From Syntrophopropionicum propionicicum_A (lineage in GTDB: Bacteria; Bacillota; Desulfotomaculia; Desulfotomaculales; Pelotomaculaceae): 64,000 nucleotides of DNA. The position numbers were made by a program, and so were the translations under genes. Of the stretch, positions 16,938 to 25,056 are shown one piece after another; the stretch's first letter is position 1; the number at the start of each line of letters is the position of its first letter. Location: the NCBI RefSeq assembly GCF_048984525.1, contig NZ_JBMGJC010000001.1:62001-126000 (forward strand), written 5' to 3'. The notes under the pieces were generated by a model, which saw nothing but the letters and a program-made list of their open reading frames with translations, searched no databases and was not told the origin of the DNA.

Positions 16938-17367
16938 AATTGTTCCCGGTAACAATATCATACAGGTAAGACATCAGTAAAAGCCCGCCGATAAGTACGA
17001 AATAGCTGTACGTAATCTTCCAGTTGTGGTATTCGATGGCGCCGGCGCTGAACATTACTGCCTCTAAAGCCAATAGGAGCACCGAGAAATATATAGTATA
17101 AAGTATCCTTCGCCCCCAGGACCTGGGATTCCAGTTTAAAAACAGTATCGAGATTAAATAAATATAGACGGTGTGAAACACCGGTATCGCTCCGAAATAT
17201 AGTATGCCTTCCGGGTAGCTGTAATAATTAAGCTTAATATTAAGGCTGTCGGCGAACAGCATTATCCCGACACCTATTGCGCCTCCTTTCCACATTTTTG
17301 TGACTTTTTCTTTAAGTAAACATATTGTGATTACTGCGCTGACCGCCGCAAGAATTAAGTGGTGCAT
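16909..17367 (-). CDS. Multi-pass membrane protein, possibly CBO0543-like
   Basis: A 152-residue membrane protein with four to five hydrophobic helices. The start is ATG 17367 after AAGGAG; the open frame continues upstream only through the tRNA-Leu gene, so that extension is rejected. The pattern (YPEGILYFGAIPVFHTVYIYL, then FLNWNPRSWGR, then IEYHNWKITYSYF) resembles the CBO0543 family of spore-forming Clostridia; this is a weak recognition from memory. The function is unknown. The C-terminus overlaps the convergent 60-residue gene by 29 bases. Confidence 0.65.
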   Translation of the reverse strand: MHHLILAAVSAVITICLLKEKVTKMWKGGAIGVGIMLFADSLNIKLNYYSYPEGILYFGAIPVFHTVYIYLISILFLNWNPRSWGRRILYTIYFSVLLLALEAVMFSAGAIEYHNWKITYSYFVLIGGLLLMSYLYDIVTGNNSTRTQTTGQ

Positions 17368-17422
17368 TTTACTCCTTAGTAGTTTTTTATTAATTTGTTT
17401 ATTTAGTGTTGTTATTATCCAT

Positions 17423-17465
17423 AAAAAAAGTACAGGTTTCTTTTGTAGAAACCTGTACTTTTTTT
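17423..17465. terminator. Terminator of tRNA-Leu (symmetrical)
   Basis: AGTACAGGTTTC at about 17429-17440 pairs perfectly with GAAACCTGTACT at 17448-17459, flanked by seven A on the left and seven T on the right. It works in either direction and lies directly after the tRNA-Leu gene on the minus strand. Confidence 0.9.
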
Positions 17466-17471
17466 GATGTT

Positions 17472-17558
17472 TGGTGCGGCAGAAGGGACTTGAACCCCCA
17501 CGAGCGTACGCCCACAAGAACCTGAATCTTGCGCGTCTGCCAATTCCGCCACTGCCGC
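17472..17558 (-). tRNA. tRNA-Leu (CAG)
   Basis: An 87-base class II tRNA with 7-bp acceptor stem GCGGCAG/CTGCCGC, anticodon stem CAAGA/TCTTG enclosing loop TTCAGGT (anticodon CAG), a long variable arm, a TTCAAGT T-loop and an encoded CCA end. Confidence 0.95.
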
Positions 17559-17767
17559 ATGTTAAAATTTTCAATACCACAGCTCGCAAGCCGCTTTATA
17601 AATATAGCATAATGAAATGCTGCCTGTCAATAATTCCGGATGCTGAAAAATACTGTGCGGCAGGGAAAAGGAAGGAATAATGAGTATCCTGCCGGCATCA
17701 TAATTTTAAAAATTAGAAATAGAATCAGAAAACCAGGGAAATAATTATGCTGAGGAGGGAGAAATAT

Positions 17768-17914
17768 ATGAATAAAATGAAAAAAGGAAACCAGAAATCA
17801 TGCGGGAACAATGAAACTACGAAAAACGGATACCAGGAACTATGGGACACCGGCAGGGCACATAATATAAAAAACAAAAATAAGGTTACAGGTACAAACC
17901 GGCCCAGTGTATGA
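17768..17914 (+). CDS. Small Asn/Lys/Gly-rich protein, unknown
   Basis: A 48-residue reading frame starting at ATG 17768 behind GAGGAGGG, an almost ideal ribosome site. The protein is hydrophilic, rich in Asn, Lys and Gly, has one Cys, and contains the segment YQELWDTGRAHN. Composition resembles small spore-associated proteins (SASP/coat type), but no specific family is recognised. An imperfect hairpin (17922-17956) follows it. Confidence 0.55.
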   Translation: MNKMKKGNQKSCGNNETTKNGYQELWDTGRAHNIKNKNKVTGTNRPSV

Positions 17915-18283
17915 AACCAGTCTGGCTTTTCGGGTATCTATGTTACCTGAAAACCAGATACATATATTGTATGAGGTAACCCAGATCTGTTCTAAATGAT
18001 GGATTAAGAATAATATAAATTGCGATTAGAATTAAAAACATCAGCACCCATTTCAAAAATATCACTTCCGGCAGACAAAATTTATTATATTTTGTGTCAT
18101 TGCATTCAGTCCACAATGCATAGTTCTCCTATGCTTGCCTTCGTTTCCATAAATATATTAGCAGGAATAGATATGTTAATATATGGTACTTCAGTACCAA
18201 TTTTAGGACAAAAGAAGCTATACTAAAGTATAGCCGCGATATAAAAAAAAGGCGCGACAATCGTCGCGCCGTGTCTATAAAAC
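17915..18283. other. Gene-free gap before tRNA-Glu
   Basis: No convincing gene. The gap contains an imperfect hairpin at 17922-17956 (CTGGCTTTTCGGGTA against TTACCTGAAAACCAG) after the 48-residue gene, AT-rich DNA, and the terminator of the tRNA-Glu/Pro unit at 18243-18270. Confidence 0.5.
18243..18270 (-). terminator. Terminator of tRNA-Pro/tRNA-Glu unit
   Basis: A perfect 8-bp stem GGCGCGAC/GTCGCGCC with AATC loop; on the minus strand it is followed by a run of T (the A run at 18243-18250). Confidence 0.9.
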
Positions 18284-18359
18284 TGGTGACCCCACCGGGA
18301 TTCGAACCCGGGTTACCGCCGTGAAAGGGCGGTGTCTTAGACCGCTTGACCATGGGGCC
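18284..18359 (-). tRNA. tRNA-Glu (TTC)
   Basis: A 76-base tRNA with acceptor GGCCCCA/TGGGGTC, anticodon stem CCGCC/GGCGG enclosing CTTTCAC (anticodon TTC) and a TTCGAAT T-loop; CCA is encoded. Confidence 0.95.
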
Positions 18360-18371
18360 TGGACTTCAGGA

Positions 18372-18449
18372 TGGTCGGGATGGAGGGATTCGAACCCCCG
18401 GCCTCTTGCTCCCAAGGCAAGCGCGCTAGCCAAACTGCGCTACATCCCG
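18372..18449 (-). tRNA. tRNA-Pro (TGG)
   Basis: A 78-base tRNA with acceptor CGGGATG/CATCCCG, anticodon stem CTTGC/GCAAG around CTTGGGA (anticodon TGG), a TTCGAAT T-loop and encoded CCA. It lies 12 bases upstream of tRNA-Glu and is probably co-transcribed with it. Confidence 0.95.
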
Positions 18450-18744
18450 CAAAATCATACAAATAGAATTATAACTTACCCGGAAAAACGCGTCAAGTTA
18501 TAACTGGGGCGCAGCAAACAAAAAAAATGTCCAGCTTGCGCTGGACGGGGAGAGATAGAACTCACCAAAGCGGAGTATCCATATTATGTACTGTTTAAAA
18601 ACATATTATACAGAAAAATGTTTTTTTATTGCCTCGTGCACAAAAAATTGAAACAACAGGTAAATTCAGATAACTGCAGGAATAAAGGTCTCGTTTGTAG
18701 AAAAAGCAAGATATAGTTTATAAAGTTTGGAAGAAGGTGGACCG

Positions 18745-19407
18745 GTGATCATAGCGGAGCAAAAACCGCTGTCCGAAATAGCGGGACTGCTTGAAGGCTG
18801 TAAAAACATTCTCCTGCTCGGATGCGGAAGCTGTGTTACGGTATGCCTGACCGGCGGCGAAAAGGAAAGCGAAATACTGGCCAGCGCACTGCGGATTAAA
18901 CGCCGTTTGGAAGGAAAACCAGTTAATATAAAAACTTTTACCGTCACCCGCCAGTGTGACCCCGAATTTATTGAAAGCCTGGGGGATATGGTAAGAGACT
19001 CCGACGCGGTTGTTTCCATGGCCTGCGGGGTGGGGCCGCAGTACCTGGCTGATAGATACAGGGATAAATATGTAATACCGGCTATGAATACAAGGTTCGT
19101 CGGTGGTTCAAAACAACAGGGGATATGGGAAGAGCAGTGCAGCCTGTGCGGAGACTGTACAATTCACCTGACCGGCGGTATCTGCCCGGTCACACGCTGT
19201 CCGAAGAGCATTTTAAACGGACCGTGCGGCGGCGCCCAAGACGGCAAATGCGAGATAGACAAAGAGCTTGACTGCGCGTGGGACTTAATCTGTAAGCGCC
19301 TGGAGGAGCAGGGCAGGCTGGATTTGCTGAAAACAGTCGCGCCGCCAAAGGACTGGTCCAAAGCACGTGATGGCGGGCCGCGCAGGATGACCAGGGAGGA
19401 CATATAA
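18745..19407 (+). CDS. metV: Methylenetetrahydrofolate reductase partner subunit MetV
   Basis: A 220-residue protein of the MetV type (methylene-THF reductase C-terminal domain, Zn/Fe-S-binding). Cys-rich motifs are LLGCGSCVTVC at the N-terminus and CSLCGDC, CPVTRCPKSILNGPCGG near residues 140-170. MetV pairs with MetF in acetogens and syntrophs, where the complex reduces methylene-THF in the methyl branch of the Wood-Ljungdahl pathway. metF starts 2 bases downstream. The start GTG 18745 follows AGGTGG closely; a TTG 18 bases upstream is the alternative. Confidence 0.9.
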   Translation: MIIAEQKPLSEIAGLLEGCKNILLLGCGSCVTVCLTGGEKESEILASALRIKRRLEGKPVNIKTFTVTRQCDPEFIESLGDMVRDSDAVVSMACGVGPQYLADRYRDKYVIPAMNTRFVGGSKQQGIWEEQCSLCGDCTIHLTGGICPVTRCPKSILNGPCGGAQDGKCEIDKELDCAWDLICKRLEEQGRLDLLKTVAPPKDWSKARDGGPRRMTREDI

Positions 19408-19409
19408 AA

Positions 19410-20333
19410 ATGCTGAAATCAGGTGGCAGCAACCTTGAAAAAATATTAAGAAGCGGCCTGCACGCTGTGACAGCGGAAATCGGGCCGCCCAAACATTCAT
19501 CGCCGGAAAAAATAATAGGGCACACCGATATGCTCAGGGGCTATGTGGACGCGGCCAATATTACCGACTGCCAGTCTGCTGTCGTCCGCATGTCCAGTAT
19601 CAGCGCGGCTCTGCATATTCAGAACAGCGGTCTTGAATCAGTTATTCAAATAACCTGCCGGGATCGGAACAGGATTGCCATTCAAAGCGATCTGCTCGGC
19701 GCTTACAGCCTTGGGCTGAAAAATGTGCTCTGCCTGTCCGGAGACCACCAGGTCTTCGGCAACCACCCGACGGCTAAAAATGTGTATGATATAGACTCAG
19801 TCCAGCTGATCCAGCTTACAAGAAGAATGCGGGATGAAAAGCTGTTCTTCTCCGGGGAGCCAATAAAAGAACACGAGCCGAGATTTTTTATCGGAGCGGT
19901 GGCCAACCCGTTTGCAGACCCGTTTGAATACCAGGTCGACCGGTTGGAGAAAAAGATAAACGCCGGGGCTGAATTCATTCAAACCCAGTGTATCTATGAC
20001 ATGGAACGGTTTGCCCGGTTCATGGAGTTATGTGTGGAGCGCGGAATCCACGAAAGAGCTTATATCCTGGCTGGAGTCACGCCTCTTAAAAGTGGGCGCG
20101 CCGCCAGGTTCATGCAGACCTGCGTGCCGGGAATCACAGTGCCGGAGGATATAGTACGGCGGCTGACGGACGCCCCGGATCCAAAAGCGGAAGGAATCTC
20201 GATTTGTAAAGAACAAATCAGGTTTATAAGTGAAAATATTAAAGGCCTGTCCGGATTCCATATCATGGCTATTTCCTGGGAAGAAGCAGTGCCTGAAATT
20301 GTAAAAGGCGCCGGCTTGTGCCGGCGCCAGTAA
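19410..20333 (+). CDS. metF: Methylenetetrahydrofolate reductase MetF
   Basis: A 307-residue flavoprotein with a TIM-barrel MTHFR fold: TAEIGPPKHSSPEKI near the N-terminus, the CLSGDHQ folate/FAD loop, FFIGAVANPFADPFE and AGAEFIQTQCIYD. It reduces 5,10-methylene-THF to 5-methyl-THF with electrons delivered through MetV. In relatives the MetVF pair can couple to Hdr/Mvh-type modules; here the hdr-flx operon lies about 20 kb away and is not adjacent. The last codons lie inside a 9-bp hairpin that serves the convergent gap gene. Confidence 0.93.
   Translation: MLKSGGSNLEKILRSGLHAVTAEIGPPKHSSPEKIIGHTDMLRGYVDAANITDCQSAVVRMSSISAALHIQNSGLESVIQITCRDRNRIAIQSDLLGAYSLGLKNVLCLSGDHQVFGNHPTAKNVYDIDSVQLIQLTRRMRDEKLFFSGEPIKEHEPRFFIGAVANPFADPFEYQVDRLEKKINAGAEFIQTQCIYDMERFARFMELCVERGIHERAYILAGVTPLKSGRAARFMQTCVPGITVPEDIVRRLTDAPDPKAEGISICKEQIRFISENIKGLSGFHIMAISWEEAVPEIVKGAGLCRRQ
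20303..20330 (-). terminator. Hairpin at the metF/gap junction
   Basis: GGCGCCGGC (20307-20315) and GCCGGCGCC (20320-20328) form a perfect 9-bp stem with a TTGT loop inside the last codons of metF. On the minus strand it is followed by TTTTAC, so it is best read as the terminator of gap, placed within the convergent coding sequence. Confidence 0.6.
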
Positions 20334-20337
20334 TCAG

Positions 20338-21348
20338 TTATCTCCACCGCCTGCCGATATAGGCAGCCAGGTCCACGACCCTGTTTGAATATCCCCACTC
20401 ATTGTCATACCACGCCACGACCTTTGCCAGAATGCCGTCCACAACCATTGTCGACAGGCTGTCCACTATTGATGAGTGGCGGTTGCCGTTGAAATCGCGT
20501 GACACCAGGGGCAGTTCGCAAAACTGCATGACGCCCTTTAGCGGTCCTGACGCGGCATTTTTTAGCTCGCCGTTTATTTCTTCTACTGAAGCCGGTTTTG
20601 CCAGTTCCGCCACCAGGTCCACAACGGAAACATTAGGTGTGGGAACACGCATGGACAGCCCGTTCAGTTTTCCTTTCAGCTCCGGTATTACAAGCGCAAC
20701 AGCTTTTGCCGCGCCGGTGGTTGTCGGAATAATGGACATCGCCGCGGCCCTCGCCCGCCGGAGGTCCTTGTGAGGCAGATCTAAAATTTGTTGGTCATTG
20801 GTGTAAGAGTGGACTGTAGTCATTAGACCGCGCACCACGCCAAACTTATCGTGTATGACCTTGACAACCGGCGCCAGGCCGTTTGTGGTGCATGAAGCAT
20901 TTGAAATTATATGGTGTTTTTCCGGATCATATTTATCCTCATTAACACCCATCACTATCGTTATATCTTCATTTTTAGCGGGGGCGCTGATTAAGACTTT
21001 CTTAGCGCCGCCGTTCATATGTTTTGAGGCCCCTTCCCGGTCAGTAAAGCGGCCGCTGGATTCGATCACCACCTCAACGCCATATTCGCCCCACGGGATG
21101 GCGCCTGGGTCCGGTATAGCGAAAGCCTTGATGTCTTTGCCGTTTACCCTGAATTCCCTTTCTTCGTTGGCGTAAATTTCAGCTTCAAGAGTCCCGTGCA
21201 CGGAATCATACTGCAGCAGGTGGGCGAGAGTACAGGCATTGGTAAGGTCATTAACAGCCACAATTTCAATTTCATTACTGTCCATAGCCGCCCTGAAAAC
21301 ATTTCTGCCTATCCGGCCAAAACCGTTAATTCCTACCTTTAGCGCCAT
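20338..21348 (-). CDS. gap: Glyceraldehyde-3-phosphate dehydrogenase, type I
   Basis: A 336-residue NAD-dependent GAPDH with the GINGFGRIGR Rossmann motif at the N-terminus, the catalytic SNASCTTN (Cys about residue 152), and the SYTNDQ and YDNEWGYSNR C-terminal segments. It interconverts glyceraldehyde-3-phosphate and 1,3-bisphosphoglycerate. It stands alone, without pgk or tpi, on the opposite strand to its neighbours. An AGGAGG ribosome site is present. Next door is a PEPCK-like gene, so a gluconeogenic role is likely in a syntroph. Confidence 0.97.
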   Translation of the reverse strand: MALKVGINGFGRIGRNVFRAAMDSNEIEIVAVNDLTNACTLAHLLQYDSVHGTLEAEIYANEEREFRVNGKDIKAFAIPDPGAIPWGEYGVEVVIESSGRFTDREGASKHMNGGAKKVLISAPAKNEDITIVMGVNEDKYDPEKHHIISNASCTTNGLAPVVKVIHDKFGVVRGLMTTVHSYTNDQQILDLPHKDLRRARAAAMSIIPTTTGAAKAVALVIPELKGKLNGLSMRVPTPNVSVVDLVAELAKPASVEEINGELKNAASGPLKGVMQFCELPLVSRDFNGNRHSSIVDSLSTMVVDGILAKVVAWYDNEWGYSNRVVDLAAYIGRRWR

Positions 21349-21682
21349 AAGAAAAATACCTCCTGTTCTTAATATTTTAGACTGCCCAATGAAATAGAGA
21401 TATACTATTGAAATAATATGGTAATAAATGATGGCAGGTTTTGCCTGTAAGAACTATTAATAAATAATAACATTTTTAGTCGAAATTTATATACAAAAAA
21501 AATAAATATGTTTTAATAAAATAATATTATTATGTCCCAATATTACCCGAGTGGTCAAAAATGACGCTTGAATGGATAATTATGAGTCTTAATAGCATTG
21601 TATTTTATTCAAAATCCTGTATACTGAATTCATAATGCTATAATCCAGAATTATGTATTAAATTTTGGGGGGAAGACTCATC
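21349..21682. other. Divergent promoter region between gap and the PEPCK-like gene
   Basis: About 330 AT-rich bases that must contain the promoters for gap (leftward) and the PEPCK-like gene (rightward). A TTGTAT/TATACT pair at 21598-21625 is the best rightward candidate. No gene or strong hairpin is seen. Confidence 0.5.
21598..21625 (+). promoter_or_regulatory. Candidate sigma-A promoter for the PEPCK-like gene
   Basis: TTGTAT at 21598-21603, 16-base spacer, TATACT at 21620-21625, about 58 bases upstream of the ATG. Confidence 0.4.
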
Positions 21683-23209
21683 ATGCATCCTTTTATTCAG
21701 CCGGTTCAAGCCTCAAAAATGATTGTTAACCCGAGCCTGAAACAGTTGAGGGAAATGGCCAGCCCGGAAGAGAAAACTACATGTTTCGGCAGTGCCAGCT
21801 TCATTTCAAAGGTAAGGAACCGGAGCGCCAAAAGCACCTACATACTCGACGGTGACTACCTGGGGGTGGACCAGCACGGAATTCCGCTGTCCAAAGAAAA
21901 AGAAATAGCGTCCAGGGTTTATGAATACCTGAGAAAAAAAGAAGTAATCAGCTTGACCCGAAAACTTGGCAATAACCCAAGCTTCGACCTGAATTGCAGA
22001 TTATACATTACAAAGGAATATGCCCGCATCCCGTTTATGTGGTACAACATGCTTTTCGATCCTGACCTGACGAAATCTGAGCCGGATCTGATCAGCGTCT
22101 ATGTGCCGGAATGGCCGGAGCGGGTTATTTTTGTGCACCCGGAAGCCGGCATAACCTTTATCCTCGGCACTGACTATTTCGGTGAAGTAAAGAAATCATT
22201 TTTAAGAATGGCGTTATATATGTGGAAAAAACGGGGCGGACTTGGTTTTCACGCGGGAAGCAAGGTCTTAAGAGTCCGTACCGCCAAAGGCGCCCTGGAG
22301 GATATCGGCTTTATCCTGTTTGGCCTGAGCGGGACAGGCAAGACTTCTCTTACCATCCACGACCACGGGCTGACGGGCGAGGAGACAGTCTTTATCAGGC
22401 AGGACGATATGGTTATGATGGACGAAAGGGGATACTGCTTCGGCACTGAAAACGGTTTTTATATTAAGACAGAGGGGCTGGAGCCAACCCAGAAAGTATT
22501 GTACGACGCCGCCATATCCCCCAACGCTATCCTGGAAAACGTAAAGGTTTTTGAAGACGGCAGCGTGGACTTCACCAACTCTGAGCTTACTTCCAACGGC
22601 CGGGCGGTCATTAAAAGGTGCGAAGTGGCCGACACGGACAACAGAATTGACCTGGACAAGGCCAACCGGATCATTTTTATCACCAGGAGAGACGACATTA
22701 TTCCAACAGTGGCTAAACTAAACCCCGAACAGGCAGCGGCATACTTCATGCTGGGCGAGTCAATTGAGACTTCCGCCGGAGACCCGACACGCGCCGGAGA
22801 ATCAAAGCGCGAGGTGGGGACAAATCCGTTCATGATCGGCAAGGAATCCGAGGAAGGGAACAGGCTTCTGAGCATTCTCAGAAAGAACCCGGATATTGAA
22901 TGCTACCTGTTAAACACCGGAAGCGTCGGCAAGGGCGGTAAAATGCCGGGTGAAAAGATCTCTATCAAAATATCGACTGCCTTAATGAAACACATTGCCA
23001 AAGGCGATATCAGGTGGGCCGTTGACCCTGACTGGCACTACCTGGTACCGGTGGAGATGCCGGAGATCGACATTGCCAGATATAACCCAATTAACTATTT
23101 CGATAAGTCGGATTATCAGGACCGGGTTTCAAAACTCCGCGCGGAACGACTTTGCTGGCTGAATAAGTATAAAGGTCTGAAAGACGAAATTGTTGAGGCA
23201 ATAAAATAA
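21683..23209 (+). CDS. Divergent ATP-type phosphoenolpyruvate carboxykinase homologue
   Basis: A 508-residue member of the ATP-PEPCK family. The kinase-1a P-loop FGLSGTGKTSL is intact near residue 214, and family landmarks follow (RQDDMVMMD at the metal site, TENGFYIKTEGLEP, VGTNPFMIG, LLNTGSVG). PEPCK converts oxaloacetate and ATP to PEP and CO2. Several signature blocks differ from canonical PckA: the kinase-2/metal region and the stretch where an NTR motif is expected read differently (NGRAVIKRCE). Function as PEPCK is therefore probable but not certain. The start ATG follows GGGGGGAAG. A 20-bp hairpin follows the gene. Confidence 0.75.
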   Translation: MHPFIQPVQASKMIVNPSLKQLREMASPEEKTTCFGSASFISKVRNRSAKSTYILDGDYLGVDQHGIPLSKEKEIASRVYEYLRKKEVISLTRKLGNNPSFDLNCRLYITKEYARIPFMWYNMLFDPDLTKSEPDLISVYVPEWPERVIFVHPEAGITFILGTDYFGEVKKSFLRMALYMWKKRGGLGFHAGSKVLRVRTAKGALEDIGFILFGLSGTGKTSLTIHDHGLTGEETVFIRQDDMVMMDERGYCFGTENGFYIKTEGLEPTQKVLYDAAISPNAILENVKVFEDGSVDFTNSELTSNGRAVIKRCEVADTDNRIDLDKANRIIFITRRDDIIPTVAKLNPEQAAAYFMLGESIETSAGDPTRAGESKREVGTNPFMIGKESEEGNRLLSILRKNPDIECYLLNTGSVGKGGKMPGEKISIKISTALMKHIAKGDIRWAVDPDWHYLVPVEMPEIDIARYNPINYFDKSDYQDRVSKLRAERLCWLNKYKGLKDEIVEAIK

Positions 23210-23211
23210 AT

Positions 23212-23257
23212 TATGGAAAGAAGAAACGGCCTGATAAGGCCGTTTCTTCTTTCCATA
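23212..23257 (+). terminator. 20-bp perfect hairpin after the PEPCK-like gene
   Basis: TATGGAAAGAAGAAACGGCC (23212-23231) pairs perfectly with its reverse complement at 23238-23257 around the loop TGATAA. The right arm is T-rich, but there is no long T tail after it. Confidence 0.75.
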
Positions 23258-23358
23258 GTACTCTTAAAAGGCCATTTTTGTTTTTTACACTTGAGAGCAG
23301 GAAGAGGGAGACATAAAGTTGAATTATTGTTTATCGTAAAATGGGAGGTAAGAGTGCT

Positions 23359-24306
23359 ATGCCGATAAAAAAATATTTGTGCCTGGCTGCGGTGCTGATA
23401 CTGCTTGCCGTCAGCGGCTGCGCCGGGGAAAAGTCTTCCGGGATGAAAATCGGCCTGCTGCCGAATGTTGAATCCCTGCCTTTCTATGCAGCTTTAGAAA
23501 AAGGTTACCTGAACGATGAGGGTATAAATGTTGAGCTGGTGGTTTTCGAAAGCGCAGTGGAAAGAGACAGCGCTATTCAGGCCGGCGAGGTCGACGGCGC
23601 CCTGGGGGATATCCTGGCGGTTGCCGCTCTGAACAACAGCGGCGCGCCTGTCAAGATAGTGTCCCTGGCCCTTGGTGAAACAGGAAGGGAAGGAAGGTTT
23701 GCTGTCCTATCTTCACCGGAATCCGGCATCACCAGGCCGGACCAGCTGATAAATATACCTGTGTCAATATCAACAAACTCAATAATTGAATATGTGACTG
23801 ACAATCTTTTAAAAGACGCCGGTCTAAAGCCTGATGAAATAAAAAAAGAAGCCATACCGAAAATACCGGTCCGGTATAACCTGTTGATGGAAAATAAAAT
23901 AAAGGCCGCCTGTCTTCCCGATCCCCAGGCAGCCCTGGCTGAAAGCAAAGGCGCCCGGCTGGTGTTGGACGATACTTCTTCGAACCTGTCCCAGACAGTA
24001 ATATACTTCAGTGACAAATACCTGGATAAAAATAGTAAGTCCGTGCAGAAATTCTTAAACGCGTATGCCAGGGCGGCAAAGGATATAAACGATAACCCGG
24101 CTGCTTTCAAAGATCTGCTGATAGAAAAGGCCCGCGTGCCGAAAGAAGCGGTTGAAGTCTTTACCATGGATCACTACCCTGCGCCCAGGCTTCCGGAAAA
24201 AGAACAGGTAGACCGGGTTGTAAGCTGGATGTCGTCCAAGGGACTGATAAAAACGCATTTTACTTATGAGGATCTGGCCCGGACGGATCTTCTCCCCACC
24301 AGATAG
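23359..24306 (+). CDS. ABC transporter substrate-binding lipoprotein, NMT1/SsuA-like
   Basis: A 315-residue lipoprotein with a classic signal (PIKKYLCLAAVLILLAVSGC) whose lipobox Cys is followed by AGEK. The mature part is a periplasmic-binding fold of the NMT1/SsuA/TauA class (IGLLPNVESLPFYAALEKGY, AGEVDGALGDILA). It would deliver a small ligand (sulfonate, pyrimidine-like or nitrate-type; substrate not readable) to the permease. First gene of a three-gene ABC operon; ATG 23359 chosen because GGGAGG lies 10 bases before. Confidence 0.85.
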   Translation: MPIKKYLCLAAVLILLAVSGCAGEKSSGMKIGLLPNVESLPFYAALEKGYLNDEGINVELVVFESAVERDSAIQAGEVDGALGDILAVAALNNSGAPVKIVSLALGETGREGRFAVLSSPESGITRPDQLINIPVSISTNSIIEYVTDNLLKDAGLKPDEIKKEAIPKIPVRYNLLMENKIKAACLPDPQAALAESKGARLVLDDTSSNLSQTVIYFSDKYLDKNSKSVQKFLNAYARAAKDINDNPAAFKDLLIEKARVPKEAVEVFTMDHYPAPRLPEKEQVDRVVSWMSSKGLIKTHFTYEDLARTDLLPTR

Positions 24307-24307
24307 C

Positions 24308-25054
24308 ATGATCAAAGTTGAAGATCTTGAAGTGGTATACCAAAATAAAAACAGCCGCTTAGTCGCCCTTAGTGATGTAGACTTCGACCTGTCTGATGGA
24401 AAGACATGCGCCATTATCGGGCCGTCCGGCTGCGGTAAAAGCACCCTTTTATATGTGCTGGCCGGCCTGATGAAACAACACAGGGGGTCTGTCTCCATCA
24501 ATAATGAGCCCGTGCGCCCAAACAGGCGGGAAACCGCTTTAATCCTGCAGGATTACGGTCTCCTGCCATGGAAGACCGCCTTCCAAAACACCTCGCTGGG
24601 CCTGGAAATCAGGGGTGTTTCCCGCGATGACAAGTATGCTGCCGTCAAGGAGGCAATGACCGAACTGGGAATCTGGGATTTCAGATATCACTATCCGGCC
24701 CAGTTGAGCGGCGGGCAGCGCCAGCGGGTGGCCATAGCCCGCTCTCTCACCCTGAAGCCCAACCTTTTCCTGATGGACGAGCCATTTTCGTCCCTTGACG
24801 CCCTGACCAGGGAAGCCCTTCAGGACACCCTGCTGGAATTCTGGAAGAAAAAAAAGGCCGCCATAGTGCTGGTTACGCACAGTATTGAGGAGGCGGTTTT
24901 CCTGGGCCAAAAAATACTGATTTTCTCTAAAAGCCCGGGCAGGATTTTGAACGTTGTTGAAAACAATGAAATGGGCGACCACAGTTACCGGAACAAGCCC
25001 TTGTTTTACCAGCGCTGCTCACTGGTCCGCGAGATGATCGAGAGAGGTGCCTGA
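24308..25054 (+). CDS. ABC transporter ATP-binding protein, SsuB/TauB-like
   Basis: A 248-residue ATPase with Walker A GPSGCGKST, Q-loop LILQDYGLLPW, signature LSGGQRQRVAIARS, Walker B LFLMDEP and H-loop VTHSIEEAV. It powers import by the adjacent permease. The ATG lies 1 base after the stop of the binding-protein gene, so the three genes form one operon. An in-frame extension upstream lies inside the previous gene and is rejected. Confidence 0.92.
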   Translation: MIKVEDLEVVYQNKNSRLVALSDVDFDLSDGKTCAIIGPSGCGKSTLLYVLAGLMKQHRGSVSINNEPVRPNRRETALILQDYGLLPWKTAFQNTSLGLEIRGVSRDDKYAAVKEAMTELGIWDFRYHYPAQLSGGQRQRVAIARSLTLKPNLFLMDEPFSSLDALTREALQDTLLEFWKKKKAAIVLVTHSIEEAVFLGQKILIFSKSPGRILNVVENNEMGDHSYRNKPLFYQRCSLVREMIERGA

Positions 25055-25056
25055 GG

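Noticed and set aside
17368..17589. N-terminal extension of the minus-strand membrane protein
   Set aside because: It runs through the tRNA-Leu gene and its terminator; ATG 17367 with AAGGAG is the real start.
18020..18226. 68-codon open frame in the tRNA-Glu leader region
   Set aside because: No ribosome site, no motif, AT-rich non-coding composition.
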